From Cesiribacter sp964504565 (GTDB taxonomy: Bacteria; Bacteroidota; Bacteroidia; Cytophagales; Cyclobacteriaceae), in contig CAZDEY010000002.1 in assembly GCA_964504565.1 (NCBI GenBank), forward strand, positions 301,466 through 365,465: a DNA stretch of 64,000 nucleotides, written 5' to 3'. How positions within the stretch are numbered: position 1 is the first letter of the stretch; each line of letters starts with the position of its first letter. The notes beneath the pieces were generated by a model that worked only from the letters and a program-made list of their open reading frames with translations, did no database searches and was not told the DNA's origin. Positions 7,968 to 15,509 of this stretch are shown piece after piece. The position numbers were made by a program, and so were the translations under genes.

Positions 7968-7991
7968 GGCAGGGTAAGTATAAGACCTGCC
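7968..7991 (-). promoter_or_regulatory. hairpin between Cys7 leader and ferredoxin
   Basis: On the minus strand GGCAGG (7986-7991) pairs with CCTGCC (7968-7973) across a 12-base loop. The 3' arm overlaps a second, weaker pairing, ACCC/GGGT, followed by GTTTTC. This could be a switch downstream of the leader peptide, but no strong terminator is evident. Confidence 0.3.
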
Positions 7992-8021
7992 AAATGCGAA
8001 AACGCTAAACTACAGAGAAGC

Positions 8022-8078
8022 TTAGCAACAACAGCAACAACAACAGCTTAAGCCGGCAGGCATCTGCTGGAATAGCAT
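8022..8078 (-). CDS. leader peptide ending in seven consecutive Cys codons, 18 aa
   Basis: Short ORF (MLFQQMPAGLS followed by seven Cys and a stop); an alternative ATG at 8063 gives 13 residues. The seven Cys codons mix TGT and TGC, so the run is kept at the amino-acid level and is not just a trinucleotide repeat. It lies between the SAM riboswitch (8131-8250) and the ferredoxin gene (start 7912), at the head of the sulfur assimilation operon. I infer a Cys-tRNA-sensing leader, by stalling-dependent attenuation or translational control. A longer frame running back into the riboswitch is unlikely to be translated as a protein. Confidence 0.75.
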   Translation of the reverse strand: MLFQQMPAGLSCCCCCCC

Positions 8079-8130
8079 TGTTGGGTTTAGTAAAGAAGAT
8101 GTAAAGTTAGTAGCCGAATTCATGGGGTCG

Positions 8131-8250
8131 TAATTTATATTTTCCTTATTGCTACCTTGCAAATCAGGATCAGGAATTGGCACCTTTATCATTAGCGATG
8201 GTTGCCAGAGGGTCGTAGAGCCTGTCTCTCGCCTCATTCTGTATAAATCA
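8131..8250 (-). ncRNA. SAM-I (S-box) riboswitch
   Basis: On the minus strand the closing helix P1 forms between ATTTATA (8242-8248) and TATAAAT (8133-8139). Inside are the S-box hallmarks: P2 GAGG/CCTC with ACGA next to the kink-turn, the conserved TGGCAACC, a short P3 (ATC/GAT), then AAGGTGCCAATTCCT. A last hairpin (TTGC/GCAA) and GGAAAAT precede the P1 3' strand. Spacing and order match the class that binds S-adenosylmethionine. It heads the operon with metZ and sulfite reduction genes, which fits repression when SAM is plentiful. No clear terminator follows, so control may be translational. Confidence 0.85.
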
Positions 8251-8278
8251 ACTACACGAAGGCCGGTAATTGATGCGG

Positions 8279-8310
8279 TAAAGATAGAATAGAATTTCTG
8301 AGATAAACAA
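8279..8310 (-). promoter_or_regulatory. candidate Bacteroidota promoter of the sulfur operon
   Basis: On the minus strand TTG (8308-8310) is followed after 21 bases by TATCTTTA (8279-8286), one mismatch from the TAnnTTTG -7 consensus. Transcription would begin about 20 bases upstream of riboswitch helix P1. Confidence 0.5.
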
Positions 8311-8395
8311 CCTAACCTCTAAAAATTTTTTATAATTAGTATACCCAGCCGGTCTCATTACGTATACTACTCAACCTTATTTTTTAATTATTGAC

Positions 8396-8551
8396 ATGAG
8401 CTATTTGCTTTATATCATTGCCATAGTACTGATTATTGGTTGGTTACTAGGCTTTTTTGTCTACAACGTAGGCAGTTTAATTCACATTTTACTGGTAATT
8501 GCCGTAGTGGCAATTTTAATCAGGTTAATTAGGGGTAGGCCGGCTATATAG
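8396..8551 (+). CDS. lmo0937-family small membrane protein, 51 aa
   Basis: Very short gene, MSYLLYIIAI... with two hydrophobic segments (about residues 3-22 and 27-43) separated by YNVGSLIH and ending in a basic LIRLIRGRP tail. This pattern matches the lmo0937/DUF5670 family of tiny membrane proteins, often linked to envelope stress. Function is unknown. The ATG at 8396 is the only sensible start, and a terminator hairpin lies at 8573-8607. It is divergent from the sulfur operon. Confidence 0.8.
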   Translation: MSYLLYIIAIVLIIGWLLGFFVYNVGSLIHILLVIAVVAILIRLIRGRPAI

Positions 8552-8572
8552 GTCCGCAATCAGAAATCAGGT

Positions 8573-8607
8573 AAGCCAATTGCTAATGCAGTAATTGGCT
8601 TTTTTTA
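8573..8607 (+). terminator. intrinsic terminator after the small membrane protein
   Basis: Stem AAGCCAATT/AATTGGCTT (8573-8581 with 8593-8601), followed by a run of seven or more T residues. Confidence 0.85.
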
Positions 8608-8690
8608 TTTTAAAGGTTGAATTCCAAAACTTATTTACAGGCTATATACTTAATGCAGTACCGGTCAGAACCTAAAATTTTTTAACCTAT

Positions 8691-9773
8691 ATGCCTATTC
8701 TTCACTCCATCGGCACAGCCAATCCGCCTACCTCCATTGCGCAGAGTAAAATTGCCGAACAGGTTGGTAGTTATTTACACCTCGAAAATGATGCGCAGCG
8801 AAAGCTCAATATTCTCTACGGCCGGAGTGGTATAGACCAACGCCAAACCGTAGTAGCCGATTTTGCCGAACCGGAACATTCCGTTTTTTTTAAGGATGGG
8901 CAGTTTCCGGGTATGCAGGACCGTATGGAATTATTTAGCCGGGAAGTTCCTAAATTGGCCTACCAAGCTGTAGATAACTGTTTGAAAAATAGCTTGTACA
9001 CCGCCCAGGATATAACCCACGTTATAACCTGCAGCAGTACCGGCTACTATTCGCCCGGACTGGATATTCAAATTATAGAAAAATATAACCTAAAAAGAGG
9101 CGTAGGCCGTACCTGTATTAATAATATGGGTTGCTGTGCAGCATTTAATGCCCTAAGCGTAGCCGATGCCATAGCCCAACGAAACCCTTCGGCCGTAGTG
9201 TTAGTGGTTTGCGTGGAACTTACTACTTTACACTTTAGGCAGGCGGCCGAGTGGCGCGATATTGTAGGGTACTCGCTGTTCGGCGACGGTGCTGCGGCCG
9301 CCCTGGTTAGTTCACCTAAAGCTCCGGGACTTAAAATTAACGACTTTTTCACCGTTATAGCTCCGGATGGTGGCCGCGATGTTAGCTGGTACGTGAAAGA
9401 TGATGGCTTTGAGGTGAACCTTTCCACCTACGTGCCCCAATTGGTGGGTGATGGTATAGGCTCGTTAGTTGATAGCCTGCTGGCCGACAATAACCTGAGC
9501 CGGGAGGGGCTGGATGTGTATGCTTTTCATACCGGCGGAAGAAAAATTCTGGAGGCCTGCCAGCAAGCCTTGCACCTGACCGATGAGGATATGCAGTATA
9601 GTTATAAGGTACTGAAAGAACACGGCAATATGTCGTCGCCCTCCATTCTTTTTGTGCTGAAAGAAATTATGGATGCAGATATCTTAGCCGAAGGCAAGAA
9701 GGTGTTAGGTGTAGCCTTTGGCCCCGGTTTGGCTCTGGAATCGATGTTATTGGAAGGGGCACCATGGGACTAG
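8691..9773 (+). CDS. type III polyketide synthase
   Basis: A 360-residue chalcone/stilbene synthase-like enzyme that extends an acyl-CoA starter with malonyl-CoA and cyclises the product, typically to a pyrone or resorcinol. The catalytic triad is visible: Cys148 in MGCCAAF, His280 in FHTGGRK and Asn313 in HGNMSSPS. Length and motif order fit type III PKS and argue against FabH, whose Asn motif differs. It overlaps the methyltransferase gene by 10 bases, so the product is probably methylated, as in two-gene alkylpyrone loci such as bpsAB. Starter unit and product cannot be deduced. Confidence 0.88.
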   Translation: MPILHSIGTANPPTSIAQSKIAEQVGSYLHLENDAQRKLNILYGRSGIDQRQTVVADFAEPEHSVFFKDGQFPGMQDRMELFSREVPKLAYQAVDNCLKNSLYTAQDITHVITCSSTGYYSPGLDIQIIEKYNLKRGVGRTCINNMGCCAAFNALSVADAIAQRNPSAVVLVVCVELTTLHFRQAAEWRDIVGYSLFGDGAAAALVSSPKAPGLKINDFFTVIAPDGGRDVSWYVKDDGFEVNLSTYVPQLVGDGIGSLVDSLLADNNLSREGLDVYAFHTGGRKILEACQQALHLTDEDMQYSYKVLKEHGNMSSPSILFVLKEIMDADILAEGKKVLGVAFGPGLALESMLLEGAPWD

Positions 9774-10459
9774 AGAAGCGGGAGCTGGGCCGCGAGCTTA
9801 CCGATGACCTGGAGCTTGCCACCGAAGAAGTAGGAGAAAACCTGCTGGAAATAGAGAAAATTAATAAGTGGCTGGGCGGCCATCAGGTAAGTATTAGCGG
9901 AATTGAAACCTTACTTCTGGCCAAAAATTCGCACTTTACCCTGGCCGACTACGGCTCGGGTGGGGGGGATACCCTGCGCGGAATTGCCCGCAAATTTTCC
10001 GGCAGCCAGCCGCACCTTACCGGTATTGACGGGAACAGCTATACCGTAAAGTTTGCCCGCCGGCATACACCCAAAAACATGCCTATTCGCTACCAGGAGG
10101 CTGATATATTTTCGGAAATGGTAAAAAGTCAAGAATTTGATATTATACATTCCAGCCTTACCTGTCATCACTTCTCTCGCGAGAAATTGGTTCAGCTATT
10201 CCGGCAAATGAAAAAAAACAGCCGCTTAGGGTTTGTAATTAATGATTTGCACCGCCATCCATTGGCGTTGGCCGGTATAAAATTTTTGAATGGCCTACTA
10301 GTTAAAACAGAATTAGGAAAGCACGACGGAGTGCAGTCGGTACGGCGGGGTTTTACCCGGGCCGAACTGATTGATATTTTGCACGAAGCCGGAATAACAA
10401 ATTATCGCCTGCATTGGAAGTGGGCTTTCCGGTGGCTGTTGGTAGTACCTAAGCACTAA
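9764..10459 (+). CDS. class I SAM-dependent methyltransferase (PKS tailoring)
   Basis: A 231-residue Rossmann methyltransferase. Motif I is DYGSGGGDTLRGIA near residue 65, followed by the acidic loop GIDGNS near 88 and SSLTCHHF near 130. Its start overlaps the end of the type III PKS gene by 10 bases, so the two are almost certainly co-translated, and it should O- or C-methylate the polyketide. Alone, the sequence would fit many small-molecule methyltransferases, so the substrate rests on context. Confidence 0.8.
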   Translation: MGLEKRELGRELTDDLELATEEVGENLLEIEKINKWLGGHQVSISGIETLLLAKNSHFTLADYGSGGGDTLRGIARKFSGSQPHLTGIDGNSYTVKFARRHTPKNMPIRYQEADIFSEMVKSQEFDIIHSSLTCHHFSREKLVQLFRQMKKNSRLGFVINDLHRHPLALAGIKFLNGLLVKTELGKHDGVQSVRRGFTRAELIDILHEAGITNYRLHWKWAFRWLLVVPKH

Positions 10460-10518
10460 ATCTGTATTTAAGCATAGGCAATGCTGAACTTTCTGGCTAT
10501 TTCAGCTATTTTTGGAGT

Positions 10519-11622
10519 GTGAAGGTTAAGTATTTTCATATTGCCCTGATTTTTCTAATATCCGCCTGCTCTCATCAAGGCGAGCGGGAACAGATGCGCG
10601 AACTACCGCAAAATTCACCGGAATATTACCGCCAAGCGTTAGAGGTAGTGACTGATTTAGCCAAGCAATACCCCGCCGCTGCCGATGCTTATTACCAAAA
10701 AGCTAAAGTTCAGGAAGCACTGGGCAACACCAATCAGGCAATTATAAATCTTAAACGGGCCACTAAGTACGATTCCACCAACCAGCTTTACCGTCAGCAA
10801 CTAGCCCGGCTTTTTCTGGAGGATGGAAATTTTAAACGAGCTGAGGAAAACATAGTTAAAGCCCAGCAACTAGGCGATAGAAGTGCCGATACCTACGCCA
10901 TGTTATCGTCAATCTTATACGGCCAACAGCAATACAGCCAGTCGCAAAACTATATAAACCGGGCGTTAGAAAGCGAACCTAACCGCTTAGAGTGGCTTCT
11001 CCTTAAAGCTAATTTATATAAAGCTGAAGGTGATACCAGCCAGGCTATTAGGTTTTTAGAAGAAAAAGCAGAGGTTAAAAACCCCTCGCCGGATCTGTAC
11101 AACATACTTGCTGTAACCTACGCCGATCAGGGTAATTATGCTAAAGCCCTATACTACAGCAGCAAAAGAAATGAAACCGAACCAGCCGGCGCTACTGAAC
11201 TACTTACGCAAGCCCGGTGGCTGGCCGCCGCCGGGCAGGCCGATAGCGCCGTTATTTTGCTTAAGAGAATAAACGTACCCGACGATATGCGGATCAGCAA
11301 AAACCTGGCCTTAGGCGAGGTTTTGGTTAGCACCAATCAGTTAGATTCTGCTCAAAAATATCTTAACCAGGCGATCATGCTTGACAGCCGAGCTAAAGAG
11401 GCGTACTTTTGGCTCGGAAAGCTCTACGACAAAAAGCGCCAGTACTTTACTGCCCGCGATCAGTTTACGAACGCTTTGCTTATTGACTCAGCGTATACTA
11501 AAGCGCGGCAGGAACTAAGCGGGGTAGAGCAAAAAATTTATTGGATACAAAAAAGACGTCAGCAGGAAGAAACCGAACGCATAGCGGTTCCACAACCTCT
11601 GAACCCTACTTTAGGAAACTAA
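10519..11622 (+). CDS. TPR-repeat lipoprotein
   Basis: A 367-residue protein with a lipoprotein signal (hydrophobic stretch ending in LISAC, Cys17) and then consecutive tetratricopeptide repeats from about residue 30 to 340, for example AYYQKAKVQEALGNTNQAII. The start is a GTG, placed so that the signal peptide is short and standard. TPR lipoproteins usually act as envelope scaffolds; no specific partner is evident. Only 3 bases separate it from thrS, so the two may be co-transcribed, though a functional link is unlikely. Confidence 0.8.
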   Translation: MKVKYFHIALIFLISACSHQGEREQMRELPQNSPEYYRQALEVVTDLAKQYPAAADAYYQKAKVQEALGNTNQAIINLKRATKYDSTNQLYRQQLARLFLEDGNFKRAEENIVKAQQLGDRSADTYAMLSSILYGQQQYSQSQNYINRALESEPNRLEWLLLKANLYKAEGDTSQAIRFLEEKAEVKNPSPDLYNILAVTYADQGNYAKALYYSSKRNETEPAGATELLTQARWLAAAGQADSAVILLKRINVPDDMRISKNLALGEVLVSTNQLDSAQKYLNQAIMLDSRAKEAYFWLGKLYDKKRQYFTARDQFTNALLIDSAYTKARQELSGVEQKIYWIQKRRQQEETERIAVPQPLNPTLGN

Positions 11623-11625
11623 TTA

Positions 11626-13566
11626 ATGGAAGAAATGAATATTACACTGCCTGATGGTAGTGTACGTACCTACCCTAAAGGCGCAACCGGCCTTGAGGTT
11701 GCCCGCAGTATAAGTGAAGGTTTGGCCCGTAATGTGCTGGCTGCCAAAGTTAACGGCCAGGTATGGGATGCCACGCGGCCAATCAATACCGACTCAACGG
11801 TAGAGCTGCTTACCTGGACGAACGATGAGGGGAAAGGTGCATTCTGGCACTCTTCGGCCCACCTGTTAGCTGAGGCGCTGGAAGCATTGTATCCGGGCGT
11901 TAAATTCGGTATAGGTCCCAATATAGAAAACGGCTTCTACTACGATGTGGACTTTGGGGATAGGGAATTTACTGCGGCCAATTTAGAAGAAGTAGAAAAG
12001 AAAATGCTGGAACTGGCTCGTACTAAAAGCGAGTTTACCCGCAGCTCAGTATCTAAAGCCGAGGCGCTGAAGTATTTTGCCGAGAAAGGCGACGAATACA
12101 AAATTGAGCTGATTAATGACCTTGAGGATGGTACCATAACCTTCTACCAGCAGGGTAATTTTACCGACCTATGCCGAGGGCCGCACGTACCCAATACCGG
12201 TTTCATAAAGGCTATAAAACTGTTGAATGTTGCCGGGGCCTACTGGCGCGGCGATGAAAAGCGTAAGCAGCTAACCCGCATTTACGGCGTAAGCTTTCCT
12301 AAGCAAAAAGAGCTTACCGAACACCTCGAGCGTCTGGAAGAAGCCAAGAAGCGAGACCACCGTAAACTGGGCAAAGAGTTGGACCTGTTTACCTTCAGCG
12401 AGAAGGTAGGTATGGGCTTGCCTTTATGGCTGCCAAAAGGTACTATGCTGCGCGAACGCCTGGAGAACTTCTTGCGGAAAGCCCAGCGCAAAGCCGGCTA
12501 CGATCAGGTAGTAACGCCGCATATTGGTAACAAAGAGTTATATATTACCAGCGGCCACTACGAAAAGTACGGAGCCGATTCGTTTCAGCCGATTCATACC
12601 CCGCACGAGGGGGAGGAGTTTCTGCTGAAACCAATGAACTGCCCGCATCACTGCGAGATTTATAAGAGCCGCCCGCGCAGCTACCGCGATTTACCGTTGC
12701 GCCTGGCAGAATTCGGTACGGTGTATCGTTACGAGCAAAGCGGTGAGCTTCACGGCTTAACCCGCGTTAGGGGCTTTACCCAGGATGATGCCCATATCTT
12801 CTGCCGTCCCGATCAGGTGAAGGAGGAGTTTAAGAAGGTGATTGACCTGGTGCTGTACGTATTTAGAGCCTTAGGCTTTAGCGAATATACCGCCCAGGTT
12901 AGTCTGCGCGACCCGCAAAATACCACCAAGTATATTGGCGGGGATGAACTTTGGGACAAGGCCGAGCAGGCTATTATTGAAGCGGCCGATGAAAAAGGCC
13001 TTAAAACCGTGCAGGTTGAAGGCGAAGCAGCATTTTACGGCCCTAAATTAGATTTTATGGTGCGCGACGCGCTGGGCAGAAGCTGGCAGCTAGGCACCAT
13101 TCAGGTAGACTATAACCTGCCGGAGCGTTTCCAATTGGAATATACCGGGGCCGACAACCAGAAACACCGTCCGGTTATGATTCACCGGGCGCCGTTTGGC
13201 TCTATGGAGCGTTTTGTGGCGGTACTTATCGAGCACTGCGGTGGTAACTTCCCATTATGGCTATCGCCGGAGCAGGTTATTATTTTGCCAATTAGCGAAA
13301 AGTACGCTGCATATGCCGACGAGGTGAAGTCCCGATTGCAGGAAGCCGAGATTGTTGGTACGGTTGACCACCGCGATGAGAAAATAGGCCGGAAGATTAG
13401 GGATGCGGAAGTTAGCAAGGTCCCATATATGTTAATTGTAGGCGAAAAGGAGCAGGAAGCCGGTGAGGTAAGCATCCGCCGCCACGGACAGGGCGACTTA
13501 GGAAGTATGTCGGCGGATGGTTTTATTGCTAAGTTTGAGGAAGAAATCCGGGAGATTTTGGCTTAA
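11626..13566 (+). CDS. thrS: threonyl-tRNA synthetase
   Basis: Charges tRNA-Thr. The 646-residue protein has the full bacterial layout: TGS domain (1-62), editing domain starting at HSSAHLLAEAL, class II catalytic core (about 245-540) with the zinc-binding Cys in MNCPHHCEIY and the motif 2 region YRYEQSGE, then the anticodon-binding domain (about 545-646). The conserved thrS-infC-rpmI-rplT order supports the call. The start ATG is the first in frame after the TPR gene; a second ATG four codons later is possible. No T-box or other leader is visible. Confidence 0.97.
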   Translation: MEEMNITLPDGSVRTYPKGATGLEVARSISEGLARNVLAAKVNGQVWDATRPINTDSTVELLTWTNDEGKGAFWHSSAHLLAEALEALYPGVKFGIGPNIENGFYYDVDFGDREFTAANLEEVEKKMLELARTKSEFTRSSVSKAEALKYFAEKGDEYKIELINDLEDGTITFYQQGNFTDLCRGPHVPNTGFIKAIKLLNVAGAYWRGDEKRKQLTRIYGVSFPKQKELTEHLERLEEAKKRDHRKLGKELDLFTFSEKVGMGLPLWLPKGTMLRERLENFLRKAQRKAGYDQVVTPHIGNKELYITSGHYEKYGADSFQPIHTPHEGEEFLLKPMNCPHHCEIYKSRPRSYRDLPLRLAEFGTVYRYEQSGELHGLTRVRGFTQDDAHIFCRPDQVKEEFKKVIDLVLYVFRALGFSEYTAQVSLRDPQNTTKYIGGDELWDKAEQAIIEAADEKGLKTVQVEGEAAFYGPKLDFMVRDALGRSWQLGTIQVDYNLPERFQLEYTGADNQKHRPVMIHRAPFGSMERFVAVLIEHCGGNFPLWLSPEQVIILPISEKYAAYADEVKSRLQEAEIVGTVDHRDEKIGRKIRDAEVSKVPYMLIVGEKEQEAGEVSIRRHGQGDLGSMSADGFIAKFEEEIREILA

Positions 13567-13612
13567 CAGGAACATTTTTAGCATAAGCTACATTAGTTAT
13601 ATAGAAAAGAAT

Positions 13613-13620
13613 TATATTTG
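13613..13620 (+). promoter_or_regulatory. candidate -7 element for infC
   Basis: TATATTTG is a perfect match to the Bacteroidota -7 consensus TAnnTTTG, 70 bases upstream of infC in the thrS-infC gap. No TTG at the ideal -33 spacing was found, so this is tentative. Confidence 0.4.
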
Positions 13621-13630
13621 CGTCAACTAT

Positions 13631-13655
13631 GGGGCAGCTCTGTTCGGGCTGCTCC
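13631..13655 (+). promoter_or_regulatory. infC 5'-leader hairpin
   Basis: GGGGCAGC (13631-13638) pairs with GCTGCTCC (13648-13655), an 8-bp stem with one wobble, followed by GGCGTTTTGTT. It could be a ribosomal-protein or IF3 leader structure, or a weak attenuator. No known leader class was recognised. Confidence 0.4.
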
Positions 13656-13678
13656 GGCGTTTTGTTCAACTAAATAAT

Positions 13679-13684
13679 AGGAGG
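13679..13684 (+). promoter_or_regulatory. strong Shine-Dalgarno of infC
   Basis: AGGAGG lies 5 bases before the ATT start codon. Such a strong site is uncommon among genes in this window, and it fixes the otherwise hidden non-canonical start of infC. Confidence 0.8.
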
Positions 13685-13689
13685 TTACA

Positions 13690-14367
13690 ATTAGAAGACC
13701 CAGATCCAGAGGACCGCAAAACCGTGGCCGTGTTGAAGAACCCTACAGGGTTAATGATAAAATTAGAGTACCCGAGGTACGTGTAGTAGGCGACGATATT
13801 GAAAGTACCGTAGTTTCTACCGACCGGGCGCTGGAAATGGCGCGCGAACGTGGACTCGACCTTGTAGAAATTTCTGCCAAAGCAAGCCCGCCGGTTTGCC
13901 GTATTGTGGATTATTCCAAATTCAAGTACGAGCAGAAGAAAAAGCAAAAAGAGATTAAGGCGAAGGCGCAAAAGACTGTGCTTAAGGAGATCCGCTTTGG
14001 TCCTAACACCGACGATCACGACTTTGAGTTCAAGCTTAACCACGCTAAAGGTTTCCTTAAAGAAGGAGCGAAGGTTAAGGCCTACGTTCACTTCCACGGC
14101 CGTAGTATTGTGTTTAAGGAGAGAGGGGAAATTCTATTGCTTAAATTTGCCCAGGCTCTGGAAGACCTGGCAAAAGTTGAGCAATTGCCGAAGCTGGAAG
14201 GTAAGCGTATGTTCTTATTTTTGGCTCCTAAGCCGGAAATAATCAAGAAGGTTGCCAGCCAGCAGAAGCGAGACGCTATTAAGGAGAAGGAAGAAGCCAA
14301 AGAGGCTAAGAAGGAGAAGGACAAAGCGAAGAAAAAGGAAACCGAGACGGAGACATCCAATAGTTAA
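13690..14367 (+). CDS. infC: translation initiation factor IF-3 (ATT start)
   Basis: Binds the 30S subunit and checks initiation codons. Calling from an ATG truncates it to 176 residues. The conserved N-terminal part (RRPRSRGPQNRG, then EEPYRVNDKIRVPEVRVVGD) is encoded upstream in the same frame and begins at an ATT preceded by AGGAGG, giving 225 residues. Rare ATT/ATC/ATA starts are the rule for infC and allow IF3 to repress its own translation, so autoregulation is expected. The C-terminal tail after residue 190 is a Lys/Glu-rich extension (EKEEAKEAKKEKDKAKKKE), longer than in E. coli but common in Bacteroidota. Confidence 0.93.
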   Translation: MRRPRSRGPQNRGRVEEPYRVNDKIRVPEVRVVGDDIESTVVSTDRALEMARERGLDLVEISAKASPPVCRIVDYSKFKYEQKKKQKEIKAKAQKTVLKEIRFGPNTDDHDFEFKLNHAKGFLKEGAKVKAYVHFHGRSIVFKERGEILLLKFAQALEDLAKVEQLPKLEGKRMFLFLAPKPEIIKKVASQQKRDAIKEKEEAKEAKKEKDKAKKKETETETSNS

Positions 14368-14381
14368 TTAATTTTATAAAC

Positions 14382-14576
14382 ATGCCGAAAGTAAAAACCA
14401 ATTCAGGTGCTAAAAAGCGGTTTAAGCTGACGGGTACCGGCAAAATTAAGCGTAAGCATGCCTTCAAGAGCCACATCCTTACTAAAAAGGAGACTAAGCA
14501 GAAGCGCAGCCTTACCAACATGACGCTGGTACATAAGTCGGACGAGAACCGGGTAAGAGACCTGCTGAACATCTAA
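14382..14576 (+). CDS. rpmI: 50S ribosomal protein L35
   Basis: A 64-residue, strongly basic protein with the L35 pattern (MPKVKTNSGAKKRFKLTGTG, then KRKHAFKSHIL). It lies 14 bases after infC in the universal infC-rpmI-rplT order. Confidence 0.97.
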   Translation: MPKVKTNSGAKKRFKLTGTGKIKRKHAFKSHILTKKETKQKRSLTNMTLVHKSDENRVRDLLNI

Positions 14577-14674
14577 GTTCAGGCTTTAATTTATTATTAA
14601 CCGGCTCATGGAGCCAAAGCGTAGGTTGTACTAACACGTAAGAAGCAATTGCCTGCGATTAAACAAAAAACGTA

Positions 14675-15019
14675 ATGCCAAGATCAGTAAATCACGTTGC
14701 ATCACGCGCGCGCCGCAAGAAGGTGCTAAAGGCCGCCAAAGGATATTGGGGCCGCAGAAAAAATGTTTGGACTGTAGCTAAGAATGCGGTTGAAAAAGGT
14801 ATGGTGTACGCCTACCGTGACCGTAAGCAGAAAAAACGCGAGTTCCGTAAACTATGGATTGCTCGTATTAATGCCGGTGCGCGTCAGAACGGCATGTCTT
14901 ACTCTCAGTTAATGGGTGGCCTTAAAGCGGCTAACGTTACACTGAACCGTAAAGTATTGGCTGACCTAGCCATGAACCATCCGGAAGCCTTTACTGCTAT
15001 TGTAGCTAAGGCCAAGTAA
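14675..15019 (+). CDS. rplT: 50S ribosomal protein L20
   Basis: The 114-residue product begins MPRSVNHVASRARRKKVLK, the L20 signature, and has the usual length and basic N-terminal extension. It follows rpmI after a 98-base spacer and is closed by a strong terminator. In other bacteria L20 represses this operon; no L20-binding mimic was identified with certainty in the spacer. Confidence 0.97.
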   Translation: MPRSVNHVASRARRKKVLKAAKGYWGRRKNVWTVAKNAVEKGMVYAYRDRKQKKREFRKLWIARINAGARQNGMSYSQLMGGLKAANVTLNRKVLADLAMNHPEAFTAIVAKAK

Positions 15020-15042
15020 AAACCGGATAACCGATTACTCCG

Positions 15043-15071
15043 AAAACCCAGCCCTGTGGCTGGGTTTTTTG
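15043..15071 (+). terminator. intrinsic terminator of the thrS-infC-rpmI-rplT operon
   Basis: An 11-bp perfect stem, AAAACCCAGCC/GGCTGGGTTTT, with a CTGT loop, running into a T-run. Confidence 0.93.
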
Positions 15072-15102
15072 TTTGCTTACAAATTGCATTGCAGTAGTTG
15101 TT

Positions 15103-15126
15103 AGCCTAGGGTTTAAACCCTAGGCT
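15103..15126. repeat. perfect 24-bp palindrome centred on GTTTAAAC
   Basis: AGCCTAGG, GTTTAAAC and CCTAGGCT read consecutively and form a perfect self-complementary sequence with no loop. It lies just downstream of the rplT terminator and 38 bases before a second, larger inverted repeat. It may be a dispersed extragenic palindrome or a protein-binding dyad. Confidence 0.85.
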
Positions 15127-15164
15127 GAATAAGCTGGGTATAAAATGCAACAGCTTGCTTCAAA

Positions 15165-15280
15165 CAGATTCCCCTAGAATTTACTCCGTTACCTACACAA
15201 ATTCGGGGAATGACGGCTTGAATATTGTCGTCATTCCCCGAATTTACGCAGCCTAGCGAAGTGAATTCTAGGGGAATCTG
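15165..15280. repeat. 116-bp imperfect inverted repeat (REP/MITE-like)
   Basis: Left arm 15165-15215 and right arm 15229-15280 are near-perfect reverse complements. Outer parts CAGATTCCCCTAGAATT and inner parts AAATTCGGGGAATGACG are identical in both arms. They diverge only in about 15 central bases per arm and flank a 13-base AT-rich loop. It encodes no protein. The structure resembles palindromic extragenic elements mobilised in trans. Confidence 0.85.
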
Positions 15281-15478
15281 CTAATCGCATGAGCATAAAC
15301 CTCCATTCGGTTAAACTTCTATCGGTTCAAATTGGGTATTGAAAATAGTATAAATAGAAGTAATTGCTAATTTGCTGGATCACAAGCTTGTTATTCTGAT
15401 TACCGAGCTATGCAGGCTGCTTAGGACACCAAACTGGGGCGGGCTAGCCTATGCTTAAATCTGAATGCATAGGAGAAA
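15281..15478. other. intergenic stretch between the palindromic element and the tRNA-Tyr terminator
   Basis: I see no open reading frame of note, repeat or structured RNA in these roughly 200 bases. They may hold nothing beyond spacer sequence. Confidence 0.5.
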
Positions 15479-15507
15479 TAAAAAAGCCATCCTGCTAAGG
15501 AATGGCT
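15479..15507 (-). terminator. intrinsic terminator of tRNA-Tyr
   Basis: On the minus strand GCCAT/ATGGC (15486-15506) forms a stem extended by an A/T pair and is followed by six or more T residues, directly downstream of the tRNA CCA end. Confidence 0.8.
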
Positions 15508-15509
15508 TT

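Noticed and set aside
8022..8237. 71-residue minus-strand ORF ending in seven Cys
   Set aside because: Its upstream part reads through the SAM riboswitch; only the short terminal ORF makes sense as a leader peptide.
13517..13786. 89-residue plus-strand ORF between thrS and infC
   Set aside because: It is out of frame with both and overlaps the true N-terminal coding part of infC.
15165..15280. Factor-independent terminator of rplT
   Set aside because: A canonical terminator already lies at 15043-15071, and this inverted repeat is too long and has no T-run.
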